DNA of 64,000 bases from Anodontia alba (GCA_964016985.1 OZ024830.1:20112387-20176386); one strand, 5' to 3'; positions 11,337 to 24,041 are shown, counted from the first letter of the stretch. Program-made: numbers and translations. Notes: generated by a model not told the origin, from the sequence alone.

Positions 11337-12365
11337 ATGTACGACTACTGTTTTGTCCAAACTGCTAACTTCATGCCTTACTGCTGCGAAAGAGACGGAA
11401 TTAACTATTTTTGGTCAATTAAAAATTCTAATGATGTTCTCAATAAATTTAAATCTAAAAACTTTCAGGCTTCTAAATTGTCTACATATGATTTTTCTAC
11501 ACTATATACTACGTTACCTCATCATCTTATAAAAGATAAACTTATTGATTTAATTAACCGAATGTTTATTCGGGAGAATACCCAATATTTGGCTTACAAC
11601 GAAGAATGTGCTTTTTCCACTTCTGATGTATATAATAATCACAATTTATGGTCGTGTCAAAAAGTCTGTGATGCCCTTGTTTATTTTTTGGATAATATTT
11701 TTATTAGATTTGGAACTAAACTTTATAGACAAACTATTGGTATTCCGATGGGAACTAATTGTGCTCCTCTTGTTGCAGATTTGTTTCTTTTTTGTTATGA
11801 GAGAGATTTCATGAAGTCTCTCTCACGTGAAAATCAGGCTGACATTATTGAGGCTTTCAATTCAACTTCAAGATACCTTGATGCTTTATTAAATATTGAC
11901 AATATTTACTTTGACCAAATGGTGGACCAGATATACCCTACAGAATTCCAGTTCAATAGAGCAAATTCTTCCGATACCGAGGCACCTTTTTTGGATTTGA
12001 ATCTATGTATATCTAATTGGACAGTTTCCACCAAAATTTATGATAAACGGGACGATTTTGATTTTGATACTGTCAATTTCCCTTTTCTGGATGGCGATGT
12101 CCCCCGGCGTACCTCATATGGGGTATACATATCTCGACTTATTAGATTCGCCAGAGCTCCTTCAAATCTTAATGACTTTAACTATCGTAATAAAGCCCTT
12201 ACTGCCAAACTTCTTAGGCAGGGCTATCGTTATTTTTTACTTCGTAAGGCGTTTTCGAAATTTTATCGCAGACACAGTGCCTTGTTAGAAAAATATAGCG
12301 TCAGTCTGAAAACAGTTTTGCAACAAGGTATATCGGAGCCAGAATTTTACGGTTACTTAGTATAA
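11337..12365 (+). pseudogene. PLE reverse transcriptase with mutated catalytic site
   Basis: A 342-codon frame encodes an RT core. Motif A is DFSTLYTTLP (residues about 52-61). Motif B is IGIPMGTNCAPLVADLF (about 134-150). Motif C reads YLDA instead of YLDD: the second aspartate codon is GCT at 11883-11885. A conserved TKIYDKRDDFDFD segment and a GVYISRLIRFARA segment follow, then basic residues (YRYFLLRKAFSKFYRRH). The combination of an LYTT motif A and a PMGTNxAP motif B with YLDD is typical of Penelope-like RTs rather than LINE or LTR RTs; the subfamily is uncertain. The ATG is not a natural start: about 38 bases present in the copy at 36104 are missing just upstream, shifting the frame. 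The frame ends at a TAA created by substitution near 12363; the remaining C-terminal codons continue to about 12570. Confidence 0.82.
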
Positions 12366-12842
12366 TGATTTAGAAAAATTGTAGGTTAATCTAACTTTTC
12401 GGAGCAATTCAGAAAACTTATCAACCGTTATAAAAGAATTGGCTTTAGCCTGGATATTATGCGGCAGACTGCATGCCTAGTTGTCAACCCAATCATTGTT
12501 GATGGCTATGCTTCACTCTTTAATTGCACGACGGCGGTTCAGGCCTCAGACTCAATGACGGTCTCTTCGTAAAACTTTAACCAGTGGGTTGGGGCTTGAC
12601 GATAGGTCTTTGGCTTGGCCCGCCGTGGTTCAACTATTGGTTTTCATTTACTCTGACATACAGTAGAATTAGCCATGAGTACTCGTCTTTGTTTATTATA
12701 GTGATTAATTTGATTTTTATGTTTTCGCTTTGATGCATTGACTGAGTTGGGAGCCGTTATGCGAACCGAATTTTTATGTGTTTCTGTATTAAGAGTAGCA
12801 TCGGGACCCAGGGTGAAGTTAGCTATCTGTAAAAGTGCTTTA

Positions 12843-12868
12843 ACCCCCTACCCCCAACCCCTCCCCCC
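12843..12868. repeat. C-rich tract in a PLE 3' region
   Basis: Clusters of C separated by TA, AA or CT. The complementary strand has G-runs that could form a quadruplex. The matching position is pure C in the copies at 9212 and 16819, and absent or short elsewhere. Confidence 0.8.
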
Positions 12869-13173
12869 TTGTTTACACTACTGAGCGTTCTAAGGCGGTG
12901 GTCCTGGTGTTAGTTTTACTCTTTGTTGCTTTGTGGTTTATTCTACGAGGCGATTTGTTGTATGTCTTTCCGTGTGTCATTTTGTTCTTGTGTTTTTCAG
13001 TCCCTTTAGTATTGCGATTACCTCGCTTGGGGAAGAGAGAGCTAATCTTAGTGCTTTTCGTACGTTTGTTCGATTTGTGCTTGTTTGGATATGTCGGTTT
13101 CCTCTTCCTCTTGGGGTCTGGGAAGGGCTGCGGTTTGTGATTGTGGCACTCCCTGGACTTTTCTCTTACCTTT

Positions 13174-16100
13174 TTTATTTATAAAATGTTTGGTGGCCCA
13201 TATTGCACGTGATTTTCTATTGACCACTACCATATTTTGCAGGCTGGCTGGTATGGATAAGGGCTACGAACGTTCCAAATTCCAGCCAAATCGGACGACA
13301 AATAAGTCGAGTCAAAATATTGGATATTCTTCACTAATTTTGGAATACTTATTTGAGTCAAATCCGAACTTCACCGATTGGAATGAAACCTGTGCCAGCT
13401 GAAAGGCCTGGGGCAAGAAGTCACTGGGGCCATCTGCTCAAAACTTCTGAGAGCCTCGTTTTCGAGTTCTAGGCGTTGAAAGTTGACATTTACCAATGTT
13501 TGACCCCTAATAACTTTCTAACGGATAGTTCGAATTTTCTAAAAAATATCATAAATTGTAAGCATGGTCCAAAGGTGTCTTTTGGCACCAGTTTCAATCC
13601 GATCGGTGAAAGTCACCTTTACTCTTTTTCAATCTCTTTGTTCATCAGACGACGACCACAGACCCATTTCGAGTCCTTATATCTCCACGTGTTGCATGCA
13701 GCGCACTCCTATTTGGCCCAAACATGTATCTTCCTAAGACATATAAACACTATAAAAAGCGCACCTGTTCGATGCGAATTAATAGAGTTATTACGGTTTT
13801 ACCGTTTTCCCGCCCTAATTTCCCTAGGGTGCAATGTAAAACTGATGACCCGTTTTCGACAGGACGCCTTGCCCCGAATCCCTTGACTTTCCTTTATGTA
13901 TGTAGGCGTGAATGATCTGCGCATGCGCATATATTTGCAGCACCGTAGGTGCTTTCCTTTGCCAGCTATAGGCATAAAACGGTTTAATTATAAAATGTTT
14001 GGCTGCCCATATTGCACGTGCTTTTCTGTTGACCACTACCATATTTTGCAGACTTATTAGTTCAAATGATAGCTACAAACGTTCCAAATTTAAGCCATAT
14101 CGGACGACATATAAGTGAGTTATTCAGAGTCAAAATATTGGATATTCTTCACCAATTTTTGGACTGCTTATTTGAGTCAAATCCGACCTTCACCGATTGG
14201 AATGAAACCTGTGCCAGATGATAGGCCTGGGACAAGGAGTCACTGGGGCCATGTGCTCAAAAATTCTGAGAGCCTCGTTTTCGAGTTCTAGGCGTTGAAA
14301 GTTGACATTTACCAATGTTTGACCCCTAATAACTTTCTAACGGATAGTCCGAATTTTCTGAAAAATATCATTAATTGTAAGTGTGGTCCTAAGGTTTCAT
14401 CTGGCACCGGTTTCAATCCGATCGATAAAGGTCACCTTTAGTCTTTTTCAATCTCTTTGTTCATCAGACGACGACTACAGACCCATTTTGAGTCCTTATA
14501 TCTCCACGTGCGTTGCATGCAGCGCACTCCTATTTGGCCCAAACATGTATCTTACTAAGACCTATTAACCCTGTAAAAAGCGCACCAGTTCGATGCGAAT
14601 AAATAGAGTAATTACGCTTTTACCGTTTTCCCGCCCTAATTTCCATAGGGGTGCAATGAAAAATTGATGACCCGTTTTCGACAGGACGCCTTGCCCCGAA
14701 TCCCTTGACTTTCCTTTATGTATGTAGGCATTAACTATCTGCGCAAGCGCATATATTTGCAGCACCGAAGGTGCTTTCCTTTGCCTGCTATAGGCATAAA
14801 ACTGTTGATTTATAAAATGTTTGGCGGCCCATATTGCACGTGCTTTTCTGTTGACCACTACCATATTTTGCAGACTTGTTGGTATGGATAAGGGCTACAA
14901 TCATTCTAAATTTCAGCCATATCGGACGACAAATAAGTGAGTTATTAAGAGTCAAAATATTAGATATTCTTCACCAATTTTGGACTGCTTCTTTGAGTCA
15001 AATTCGACCTTCACCGATTGGAATGAAACCTGTGCCAGATGAAAGGCCTCGAGCAAGGAGTCACTGGGGCCATCTGCTCAAAAATTCGGAGAGCCTCGTT
15101 TTCGAGTTCTAGGCGTTGAAAGTTGACATTCACCAATGTTTGACCCTTAATAACTTTCTAACTGATAGTCCGAATTTTCTGAAAAATATCATTAATTGTA
15201 AGTATGGTCCTAAGGTTTCTTCTGGCACCAGTTTCAATCCGATCGGTGAAGGTCACCTTTAGTCTTTTTCAATCTCTTTGTTCATCAGACGACGACTACA
15301 GACCCTTTGTTCATCACACGACGACTACAGACCCATTTCGAGTCCTTTTATCTCCACGTGCGTTGCATGCAGCGCACTCCCATTTGGCACAAACATGTAC
15401 CTTCCTAAGACCTATAAACCCTGTAAAAAGCACACCTGTTCGATGCGAATTAATAGTTATTACGGTTTTACCGTTTTCCCGCCCTAATTTCCATAGGGTG
15501 TAATGTAAAATTGATGACCCGTTTTCGACAGGACGCCTTGCCCTGAATCTCTTGACTGTCGTTTATTTATGTAGGCATTAAGATTCTGCGCATATGCATA
15601 TATTTGCAGCACCGTAGGTGATTTCCTTTGCCTTCTTTAGGCGTACAACGGTTTATTTATAAAATGTTTTGCGGCCCATATTGCACGAGCGTTTCTATTG
15701 ACCACTACCATATTTTGCAGTCTTGTTGGTATCGATAAGGGCTACAAACGTTCCATATTTCAGCCAAATCGGATGACAAATAAGTGAGTTATTAAGAGTC
15801 AAAATATTGGATATTCTTCACCAATTTTGGACTGCTTATTTGAGTCAAATCCGACCTTCACCGATTGGAATGAAACCTGTGCCAAATGAAAGGCCTGGGG
15901 CAAGGAGTCACTGGGGCCAACCCCTAAAAAATTCTGAGAGCCTCGTTTTCGAATTCTAGGCGTTGAAGTTGACATCTACCAATGTTTGACCCCTAATAAC
16001 TTTCTAACGGATAGTCCGAATTTTCTGAAAAATATCATTAATTGTAAATATGATCCTAAGGTTTCTATTGCCACCAGTTTCAATCCGATCGGTGAAGGTC

Positions 16101-16457
16101 ACCTTTAGTCTTTTTCAATCTCTTTGTTCATCAGACGAAGACTACAGACCGATTTCGAGTCCTTATATCTCCACGTGTGTTGCATGCAGCGCACTCTTAT
16201 TTGGCTCAATCATGTACCTTCCTAAGACCTATAAACCCTGTAAAAAGCGCACCTGTTCGATGCTAATTAATAGAGTTATTACGGTTTTACCGTTTTTCCG
16301 CCCTAATTTCCATAGGGTGTAATGTCGAATTGATGACCTGTTTTCGACAGGACGCCTTGCCCCGAATCCCTTGACTTTCCTTTATGTATGTAGGCATTAA
16401 TGATCTGCGCATGCGCAAATATTTGCAGCACCGTAGGTGCTTTCCTTTGCCTTCTAT
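13174..16457 (+). repeat. Satellite family A, segment 3 (spans the unit junction)
   Basis: Monomer markers lie near 13646, 14462, 15285 and 16129. The boundary between the two 7.6-kb units falls at about 14152 within a normal-looking monomer, showing that the duplication junction is homologous satellite sequence. The extra 30-bp marker duplication near 15300 copies that at 7700. Confidence 0.92.
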
Positions 16458-17210
16458 TGTCAACCCAATCATTGTTGATGTCTAGGCTTCACTGTTCAAT
16501 TGCACGACGGCGGTTCGGGCCTCATACTCAATGACGGCCTCTTCGTAAATTTTTAACCAGTGGGTTTGGGCTTGACGATATGGCTTTGGCTTCGCCCGCC
16601 GTGGTTCAACTATTGGTTTTCATTTACTCTGACATACAGTAGAATTGGCCATGAGTACTCGTCTTTGTTTATTATAGTGATTAATTTGATTTTTATGTTT
16701 TCGCTTTGATGCATTGACTGAGTTGGGAGCGTTTATGCGAACCGAATTTTTATGTATTTCTGTATTAAGAGTAGCATCGGGACCCAGGGTGAAGTTAGCT
16801 AGCTGTAAAAGTGTTTTACCCCCCCCCCCCCCCCCCCCCCGTGGTTTATTATTTCAAGTGCCAGAGTTTGCACTTTATAATCACCTTTCGTATTCCCCAC
16901 GGTGGTTTACTCTACTGACCGTTCTAAGGCGGTGGTCCCGGTGTTAGTCTTATTCTTTGTTGCTTTGTGGTTTATTCTACGAGGCGATTTGTTGTATGTC
17001 TTTCCGTGTGTCATTTTGTTCTTGTGTTTTTCAGTCCTTTTAGTATTGCGATTACCTCGCTTGGGGAAGAGGGAGCTAATCTTAGTGCTTCTCGTACGTT
17101 TGTTCGATTTGTGCTTGTTTGGATTTGTCGGTTTCCTCTTTCTCTTGGCGTCTGGGAAGGGCTGCGGTTTGTGATTGTGGCTCTCGCTGGACTTTTTTCT
17201 TACCTTTTTT
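16458..17210 (+). mobile_element. PLE 3' fragment, unit copy 2
   Basis: It corresponds to 8851-9602 at an offset of about 7607, with identical 5' truncation and identical satellite junctions. It therefore duplicated with the unit rather than inserting independently. The C run is 22 bases (16819-16840) against 21 in copy 1. Confidence 0.83.
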
Positions 17211-18870
17211 GCTATAGGCGTAAAACGGTTTATTTATAAAATGTTTGGCGGCCCATATTGCACGTGCTTTTCTATTGATCACTACCATATTTTACAGGCT
17301 TGTTTGTATGAATAAGGGCTACAAACGTTCTAAATTTCAGCCACATCGGACGACAAAAAAGTTAGTTATTAAGAGTCAAAATATTGGATATTCTTCACCA
17401 ATTTTGGACTGCTTATTTGAGTCAAATCCGAACTTCACCGATTAGAATGAAACCTGTGCGAGTAGAAAGGCCTAGGGCAAGGAGTCACTTTGGCCATCTG
17501 CTCAAAACTTCTGAGAGCCTCGTTTACGAGTTCTAGGCGTTGAAAGTTGACATTTACCAATGTTTGACGCCTAATAACTTTCTAACTGATAGTCCGAATT
17601 TTCTGAAAAATATCATTAATTGTAAGTATGGTCCTAAGGTTTCTTTTGGCACCAGTTTCAATCCGATCGGTGAAGGTCACCTTTAGTCTTTTAAATCCTC
17701 TTTGTTCATCAGACCACGACTACAGACCCATTTCGAGGCCTTATATCTCCATGTGTGTTGCATGCAGCGCACTCCTGTTTCGCCCAAACATGTACCTTTC
17801 TAAGACCTATAAACCCTGTAAAAAGCGCACCTATTTGATGCGAATTAAGAGAGTTATTACGGTTTTACCGTTTTCCCGCCCTAATTTCCATAGGGTGCAA
17901 TGTAAAATTGATGACCCGTTATCGACAAAACGCCTTCTCCTGAATCCCTTGACTCTCCTTTATGTATGTAGGCATTAATGATCTGCGCATGCTCATATAT
18001 TTGCAGCACTGTTGGTGCTTTCCTTTGCCTGTTAAAGGCGTGAAACGGTTTATTTATAAAATAGTTGGCGGCCCATATTGCACGTACTTTTCTATTGACA
18101 ACTACCATATTTTGCAGGATTGTTGGTATGGATAAGGGCTACAAACGTTCCAAATTTCAGCCACATCAGACGACAAATAAGTGAATTATTAAGATTCAAA
18201 ATATTGGATATTCCACCAATTTTGGACTGCTTATTTGAGTCAAATCCAACCTTCACCGATTGGAATGAAACCTGTGCCAGATGAAAGGCCTGGGGCAAGG
18301 AGTCAATGTGGCCATCTGCTCAAAAATTCTGAGAGCCTCGTTTTCGAGTTTTAGGCGTTGAAAGTTGACATTTACCAATGTTTGACCCCTAATAACTTTC
18401 TAACGGATAGTCCGAATTTTCTGAAAAATATCCTTAAATGTAAGTATGGTCCTAAGGTTTCTTTTGACACCAGTTTCAATCCGATCGGTGAATGTCACCT
18501 TTAGTCTTTTTCAATCTCTTTGTTCATCAGACGACGACTACAGACCCATTTCGATTCCTTATATGTCCATGTGTGCTGCATGCAGCGCACTCCTATTTGG
18601 CCCAAACATGTATCTTCCTAAGTCCTATAAACCCTGTAAAAAGCACAACTGTTCGATGCAAATTAATAGAGTTATGACGGTTTTACCGTTTTCCCGCCCT
18701 AATTTCCATAGGGTGCAATGTAAAATTGATGACTCATTTTCGACAGGACGCCTTTCCCCGAATCCCTTGACTTTCCTTTATGTATGTAGGCATTTATGAT
18801 CTGCGCATGCGCGTATATTTGCACCACCGTAGGTACTTTCCTTTTCCTGCTATAGGCGTAGAACGGTTTA
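17211..18870 (+). repeat. Satellite family A, segment 4
   Basis: Two monomers (markers near 17707 and 18526) between the two PLE pieces of unit copy 2. They match 9603-11262. Confidence 0.92.
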
Positions 18871-20787
18871 CTTCCTACGTTTTATTGGTTACCGAAACTT
18901 CATAAACGACCTTATAAAGCACGTTTCATTGCTAATTCTAGTTCATGTACGACTACTGTTTTGTCCAAACTGCTAACTTCATGCCTTACTGCTGCGAAAG
19001 AGACGGAATTAACTATTTTTGGTCAATTAAAAATTCTAATGATGTTCTCAATAAATTTAAATCTAAAAACTTTCAGGCTTCTAAATTGTCTACATATGAT
19101 TTTTCTACACTATATACTACGTTACCTCATCATCTTATAAAAGATAAACTTTTTGATTTAATTAACCGAATGTTTATTCGGGAGAATACCCAATATTTGG
19201 CTTGCAACGAAGAATGTGCTTTTTCCACTTCTGATGTATATAATAATCACAATTTATGGTCGTGTCAAAAAGTCTGTGATGCCCTTGTTTATTTTTTGGA
19301 TAATATTTTTATTAGATTTGGAACTAAACTTTATAGACAAACTATTGGTATTCCGATGGGAACTAATTGTGCTCCTCTTGTTGCAGATTTGTTTCTTTTT
19401 TGTTATGAGAGAGATTTCATGAAGTCTCTCTCACGTGAAAATCAGGCTGACATTATTGAGGCTTTCAATTCAACTTCAAGATACCTTGATGTTTTATTAA
19501 ATATTGACAATATTGACTTTGACTAAATGGTGGACCAGATATACCCTACAGAATTCCAGTTCAATAGAGCAAATTCTTCCGATACCGAGGCATCTTTTTT
19601 GGATTTGAATCTATGTACATCTAATTTGACAGTTTCCACCAAAATTTATGATAAACGGGACGATTTTGATTTTGATATTGTCAATTTCCCTTTTCTGGAT
19701 GGCGATGTCCCCCGGCGTACCTCATATGGGGTATACATATCTCGACTTATTAGATTCGCCAGAGCTCCTTCAAACTTTAATGACTTTAACTATCGTAATA
19801 AAGCCCTTACTGCCAAACTTTTAGGCAGGGCTATCGTTATTTTTTACTTCTTCAGGCGTTTTCGAAATTTTATCGCAGACACAGTGCCTTGTTAGAAAAA
19901 TATAGCGTCAGTCTGAAAACACTTTTGCAACAAGGTATATCGGAGCCAGAATTTTACGGTTACTTAGTATACAGATTTAGAAAAATTGTAGGTAAATCTA
20001 ACTTTTCGGAGCAATTCAGAAAACTTATTAACCGTTATAAAAGAATTGGCTTTAGCCTGGATATTATGCGGCAGACTGCATGCCTAGTTGTCAACCCAAT
20101 CATTGTTGATGGCTATGCTTCACTCTTTAATTGCACGACGGCGGTTCAGGCCTCAGACTCAATGACGGTCTCTTCGTAAAACTTTAACCAGTGGGTTGGG
20201 GCTTGACGATAGGTCTTTGGCTTGGCCCGCCGTGGTTCAACTATTGGTTTTCATTTACTCTGACATACAGTAGAATTAGCCATGAGTACTCGTCTTTGTT
20301 TATTATAGTGATTAATTTGATTTTTATGTTTTCGCTTTGATGCATTGACTGAGTTGGGAGCCGTTATGCGAACCGAATTTTTATGTGTTTCTGTATTAAG
20401 AGTAGCATCGGGACCCAGGGTGAAGTTAGCTAGCTGTAAAAGTGCTTTAACCCCCCACCCCCACCCCCACCCCCCTTCCCCCTTGTTTACACTACTGAGC
20501 GTTCTAAGGCGTTGGTCCTGGTGTTAGTTTTACTCTTTGTTGCTTTGTGGTTTATTCTACGAGGCGATTTGTTGTATGTCTTTCCGTGTGTCATTTTGTT
20601 CTTGTGTTTTTCAGTCCCTTTAGTATTGCGATTACCTCGCTTGGGGAAGAGAGAGCTAATCTTAGTGCTTTTCGTACGTTTGTTCGATTTGTGCTTGTTT
20701 GGATATGTCGGTTTCCTCTTCCTCTTGGGGTCTGGGAAGGGCTGCGGTTTGTGATTGTGGCACTCCCTGGACTTTTCTCTTACTTTT
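18871..20787 (+). mobile_element. PLE, 5'-truncated, unit copy 2
   Basis: The same insertion as 11263-13173, with the same TTTA on each side (18867-18870 and 20788-20791). The C-rich tract at 20451-20482 has diverged in length and interruptions. The 3' tail is one T longer. Confidence 0.85.
18945..20179 (+). pseudogene. PLE reverse transcriptase, second copy, broken
   Basis: Motifs A and B match the first copy. Motif C reads YLDV: the second aspartate codon is GTT at 19491-19493. A premature TAA lies at 19524-19526, where the other copy has CAA. A frameshift near 19820-19850 joins LLGRAIVIFYF to the wrong frame, and the rest resumes at 19889-20179, ending in NPIIVDGYASLFNCTT and a natural-looking stop after SSS-like residues. 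The lesions are not shared with the first copy, apart from the altered catalytic codon, so decay continued after the duplication. Confidence 0.82.
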
Positions 20788-23217
20788 TTTATTTATAAAA
20801 TGTTTGGTGGCCCATATTGCACGTGATTTTCTATTGACCACTACCATATTTTGCAGGCTGGCTGGTATGGATAAGGGCTACGAACGTTCCAAATTCCAGC
20901 CAAATCGGACGACAAATAAGTCGAGTCAAAATATCGGATATTCTTCACTAATTTTGGAATGCTTATTTGAGTCAAATCCGAACTTCACCGATTGGAATGA
21001 AAACTGTGCCAGCTGAAAGGCCTGGGGCAAGAAGTCACTGGGGCCATCTGCTCAAAACTTCTGAGAGCCTCGTTTTTGAGTTCTAGACGTTGAAAGTTGA
21101 CATTTACCAATGTTTGACCCCTAATAATTTTCTAACGGATAGTCCGAATTTTCTAAAAAATATCATAAATTGTAAGCATGGTCCAAAGGTGTCTTTTGGC
21201 ACCAGTTTCAATCCGATCGGTGAAAGTCACCTTTACTCTTTTTCAATCTCTTTGTTCATCAGACGACGACCACAGACCCATTTCGAGTCCTTATATCTCC
21301 ACATATGTTGCATGCAGCGCACTCCTATTTGGCCCAAACATGTATCTTCCTAAGACATATAAACACTATAAAAAGCGCACCTGTTCGATGCGAATTAATA
21401 GAGTTATTACGGTTTTACCGTTTTCCCGCCCTAATTTCCTTAGGGTGCAATGTAAAATTGATGACCCGTTTTCGACAGGACGCCTTGCCCCGAATCCCTT
21501 GACTTTCCTTTATATATGTAGGCGTGAATGATCTGCGCATGCGCATATATTTGCAGCACCGTAGGTGCTTTCCTTTGCCAGCTATAGGCATAAAACGGTT
21601 TAATTATAAAATGTTTGGCTGCCCATATTGCACGTGCTTTTCTGTTGACCACTACCATATTTGCAGACTTATTAGTTCAAATGATAGCTACAAACGTTCC
21701 AAATTTAAGCCATATCGGACGACATATAAGTGAGTTCTTCAGAGTCAAAATATTGGATATTCTTCACCAATTTTTGGACTGCTTATTTGAGTCAAATCCG
21801 ACCTTCACCGATTGGAATGAAACCTGTGCCAGATGAAAAGACTGGGGCAAGGAGTCACTGGGGCCATCTGCTCAAAAATTCGGAGAGCCTCGTTTTCGAG
21901 TTCTAGGCGTTGAAAGTTGACATTTACCAATGTTTGACGCCTAATAACTTTCTAACGGATAGTCCGAATTTTCTGAAAAGTTTTTCAATCTCTTTCTTCA
22001 TCAGAAGACGACTACAGAGCCATTTCGACTCCTTATATCTCCACGTGTTTTGCTTGCAGCGCACTCCTATTTGGCCCAAACATGTACCTTCCTAAGACCT
22101 ATAAATCCTGTAAAATGCGCACCTGTTCGATGCGAATTAATTGAGTTATTACGGTTTTAACGTTTTTCCGCCCTAATTTACTTAGGGTGTAATGTAAAAT
22201 TGATGACCCGTTTTCGACAGGACGCCTTGCCCCAAATCCCTTGACTGTCGTTTATTTATGTAGGCATTAATGATCTGCGCACGCGCATATATTTGCAGCA
22301 TCGTAGGTGCTTTCCTTTGCCTAATGTAGGCGTAAAACGGTTTATTTATAAAATGTTTGGCGGCCTATATTGCACGTGCTTTTCTATAAACCACTACTAT
22401 ATTTTGCATGCTTATTGGTATAAATAAGGGCTACAAACACAGTCAAATCGGACGACAAATAAAAGAGTTATGAAGAGTCAAAATATTGGATATTCTTCAC
22501 CAATTTTGGACTGCTTATTTGAGTCAAATCCGACCTTCACCGATTGGAATGAAACCTGTGCCAGATGAAAGGCCTGGGGCAAGGATTCACTGGGGCCGTC
22601 TCCTCAAAAATTCTGAGAGCCTCGTTTTCGAGTTCTAGGCGTTTGAAGTTGACATTTACCAATGTTTGACCCCTAATAACTTTCTAACGGATAGTCCGAA
22701 TTTTCTGAAAAATATCATTAATGGTAAGCATGGTCCAAAGGTGTCTTTTGGCACCAGTTTCCATCCAATCGGTGAAGGTCACCTTTAGTCTTTTTCAAGC
22801 TCTTTGTTCATCAAAAGACGACTACAGATGCATTTCGGGTCCTTATATGTCCACGTGTGTTGCATGCAGCGCACTCCTATTTGGTCCAAACATGTATCTT
22901 CCTAAGACCTACAAACCCTGTAAAAAGCGCACCTGTTCGAAGAGAATTAATAGAGTTATTACGGTTTTACCGTTTTCCCGCCCTAATTTCCATAGGGTGC
23001 AATGTAAAACTGATGACCCGTTTTCGACAGGACGCCTTGCCCCTAATCCCTTAACTTTCCTTTAGGGTTGTAGGCATTAATCATCTGCGCATGCGCATAT
23101 ATTTGCAGCACAGTAGGTGCTTTCCTTTGCCTACTATAGGTGTAAAACGGTTTAATTATAAAATGTTTGACGGCCCATATTGCACGTGCTTTTCTGTTGA
23201 CCACTACCGTATTTTGC
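20788..23217 (+). repeat. Satellite family A, segment 5
   Basis: Monomers with markers near 21257, 21998 and 22811. The monomer ending at about 21979 lacks about 75 bases (a jump from TTTTCTGAAAA to GTTTTTCAATC), making it about 741 bp long. The segment ends against an inverted PLE at about 23218, with a 13-base scrap of inverted satellite (CAACGCCTAGAAC) at the junction. Confidence 0.9.
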
Positions 23218-24041
23218 AACGCCTAGAACAAAGACATATCGTCAAACCCCAACCCACTGGTTAAAGTTTTACGAAGAGGCCGTCATTGAGTCTGAGGCCC
23301 GAACCGCTGTCGTGCAATTAAAGAGTGAAGCATAGCCATCAACAATGATTGGGTTGACAACTAGGCATGCAGTCTGCCGCATAATATACAGGCTATAGCC
23401 AATTCTTTTATAACGGTTAATAAGTTTTCTGAATTGCTCCGAAAAGTTAGATTTACCTACAATTTTCTAAATCTGTACACTAAGTCACCGTAAAATTCTG
23501 GTTCCGATATACCTTGTTGCAGAAGTGTTTTCAGACGGACGCTATATTTTTCTAACAAGGCACTGTGTCTGCGATAAAATTTCGAAAACGCCTGAAGAAG
23601 TAAAAAATAACGATAGCCCTGTTTGGCAGTAAGGGCTTTATTACGGTAGTTAAAGTCATTAAGATTTGAAGAAGCTCTGGCGAATCTAATACGTTGAGAT
23701 ATGTATACCCCATATGAGGTACGCCGGGGACATCGCCATCCAGAAAAGGGAAATTGACTATATCAAAATCAAAATCGTCCCGTTTATCATAAATTTTGGT
23801 GGAAAGTGTCCCATTAGATGTACATAGATTCAAATCCAAGAAAGGTGCCTCGGTATCGGAAGAATTTGCTCTACTTAATTGGAGTTCTGTAGGGTATATC
23901 CGGTCCACCATTTAGTCAAAGAACATGTTGTCAATATTTAATAAATCATCGGTATCTTGAAGTTGAATTGAAAGTCTCAATAATGTCAGCCTGCTTTTCA
24001 CGTGAGAGAGACTTCATGAAATATCTCTCATAACAAATCGC
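23218..24041 (-). mobile_element. PLE fragment, minus strand, truncated at both ends
   Basis: On the minus strand it covers from just after motif B (GTTATGAGAG) through motif C to the end of the reading frame and a few bases of 3' region. The codons around YLDD contain a two-base deletion, so the frame is broken there. The frame at 23552-23911 encodes the VDRIYPTELQ to KRDDFDFDIVNF part. The 3' end is cut short next to a short inverted satellite scrap, so this copy may have arrived with flanking satellite through an inversion. Confidence 0.82.

Larger units (their letters stand above)
11263..13173 (+). mobile_element. PLE, 5'-truncated, unit copy 1
   Basis: The insertion interrupts the satellite at CGGTTTA^TTTATAAAATG. 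TTTA is found on both sides (11259-11262 and 13174-13177), a likely 4-bp target duplication. The element starts inside the fingers region of its RT (the FYWLPKLHK motif), continues through RT, a C-terminal region and a 3' region of about 0.6 kb with a C-rich tract at 12843-12868, and ends in a T-rich tail. The C-terminal region contains no GIY-YIG endonuclease motif that I can see. Confidence 0.85.
6553..14151 (+). repeat. 7.6-kb higher-order unit, copy 1
   Basis: This unit is repeated directly at 14152-21768. Matching landmarks are offset by 7600 to 7616 bases, rising gradually through small indels. It contains about six family A monomers and two PLE insertions (8851-9602 and 11263-13173). 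Both ends lie in the same satellite word, CCAATTTTGGACTGCTTA, which is what unequal exchange between misaligned monomers would produce. Confidence 0.88.
14152..21768 (+). repeat. 7.6-kb higher-order unit, copy 2
   Basis: It matches 6553-14151 in order and content, including both PLE insertion junctions. Differences are scattered substitutions and small indels, for example C-tract length and a few bases in the PLE RT. The satellite after 21768 resembles the flank after copy 1 only until about 21830. Confidence 0.88.

Noticed and set aside
11337..11339. ATG at 11337 as the natural start of the PLE protein
   Set aside because: RT homology (FYWLPKLHK) lies upstream in another frame, and about 38 bases are deleted nearby compared with the copy at 36104; the ATG is out of the original frame.
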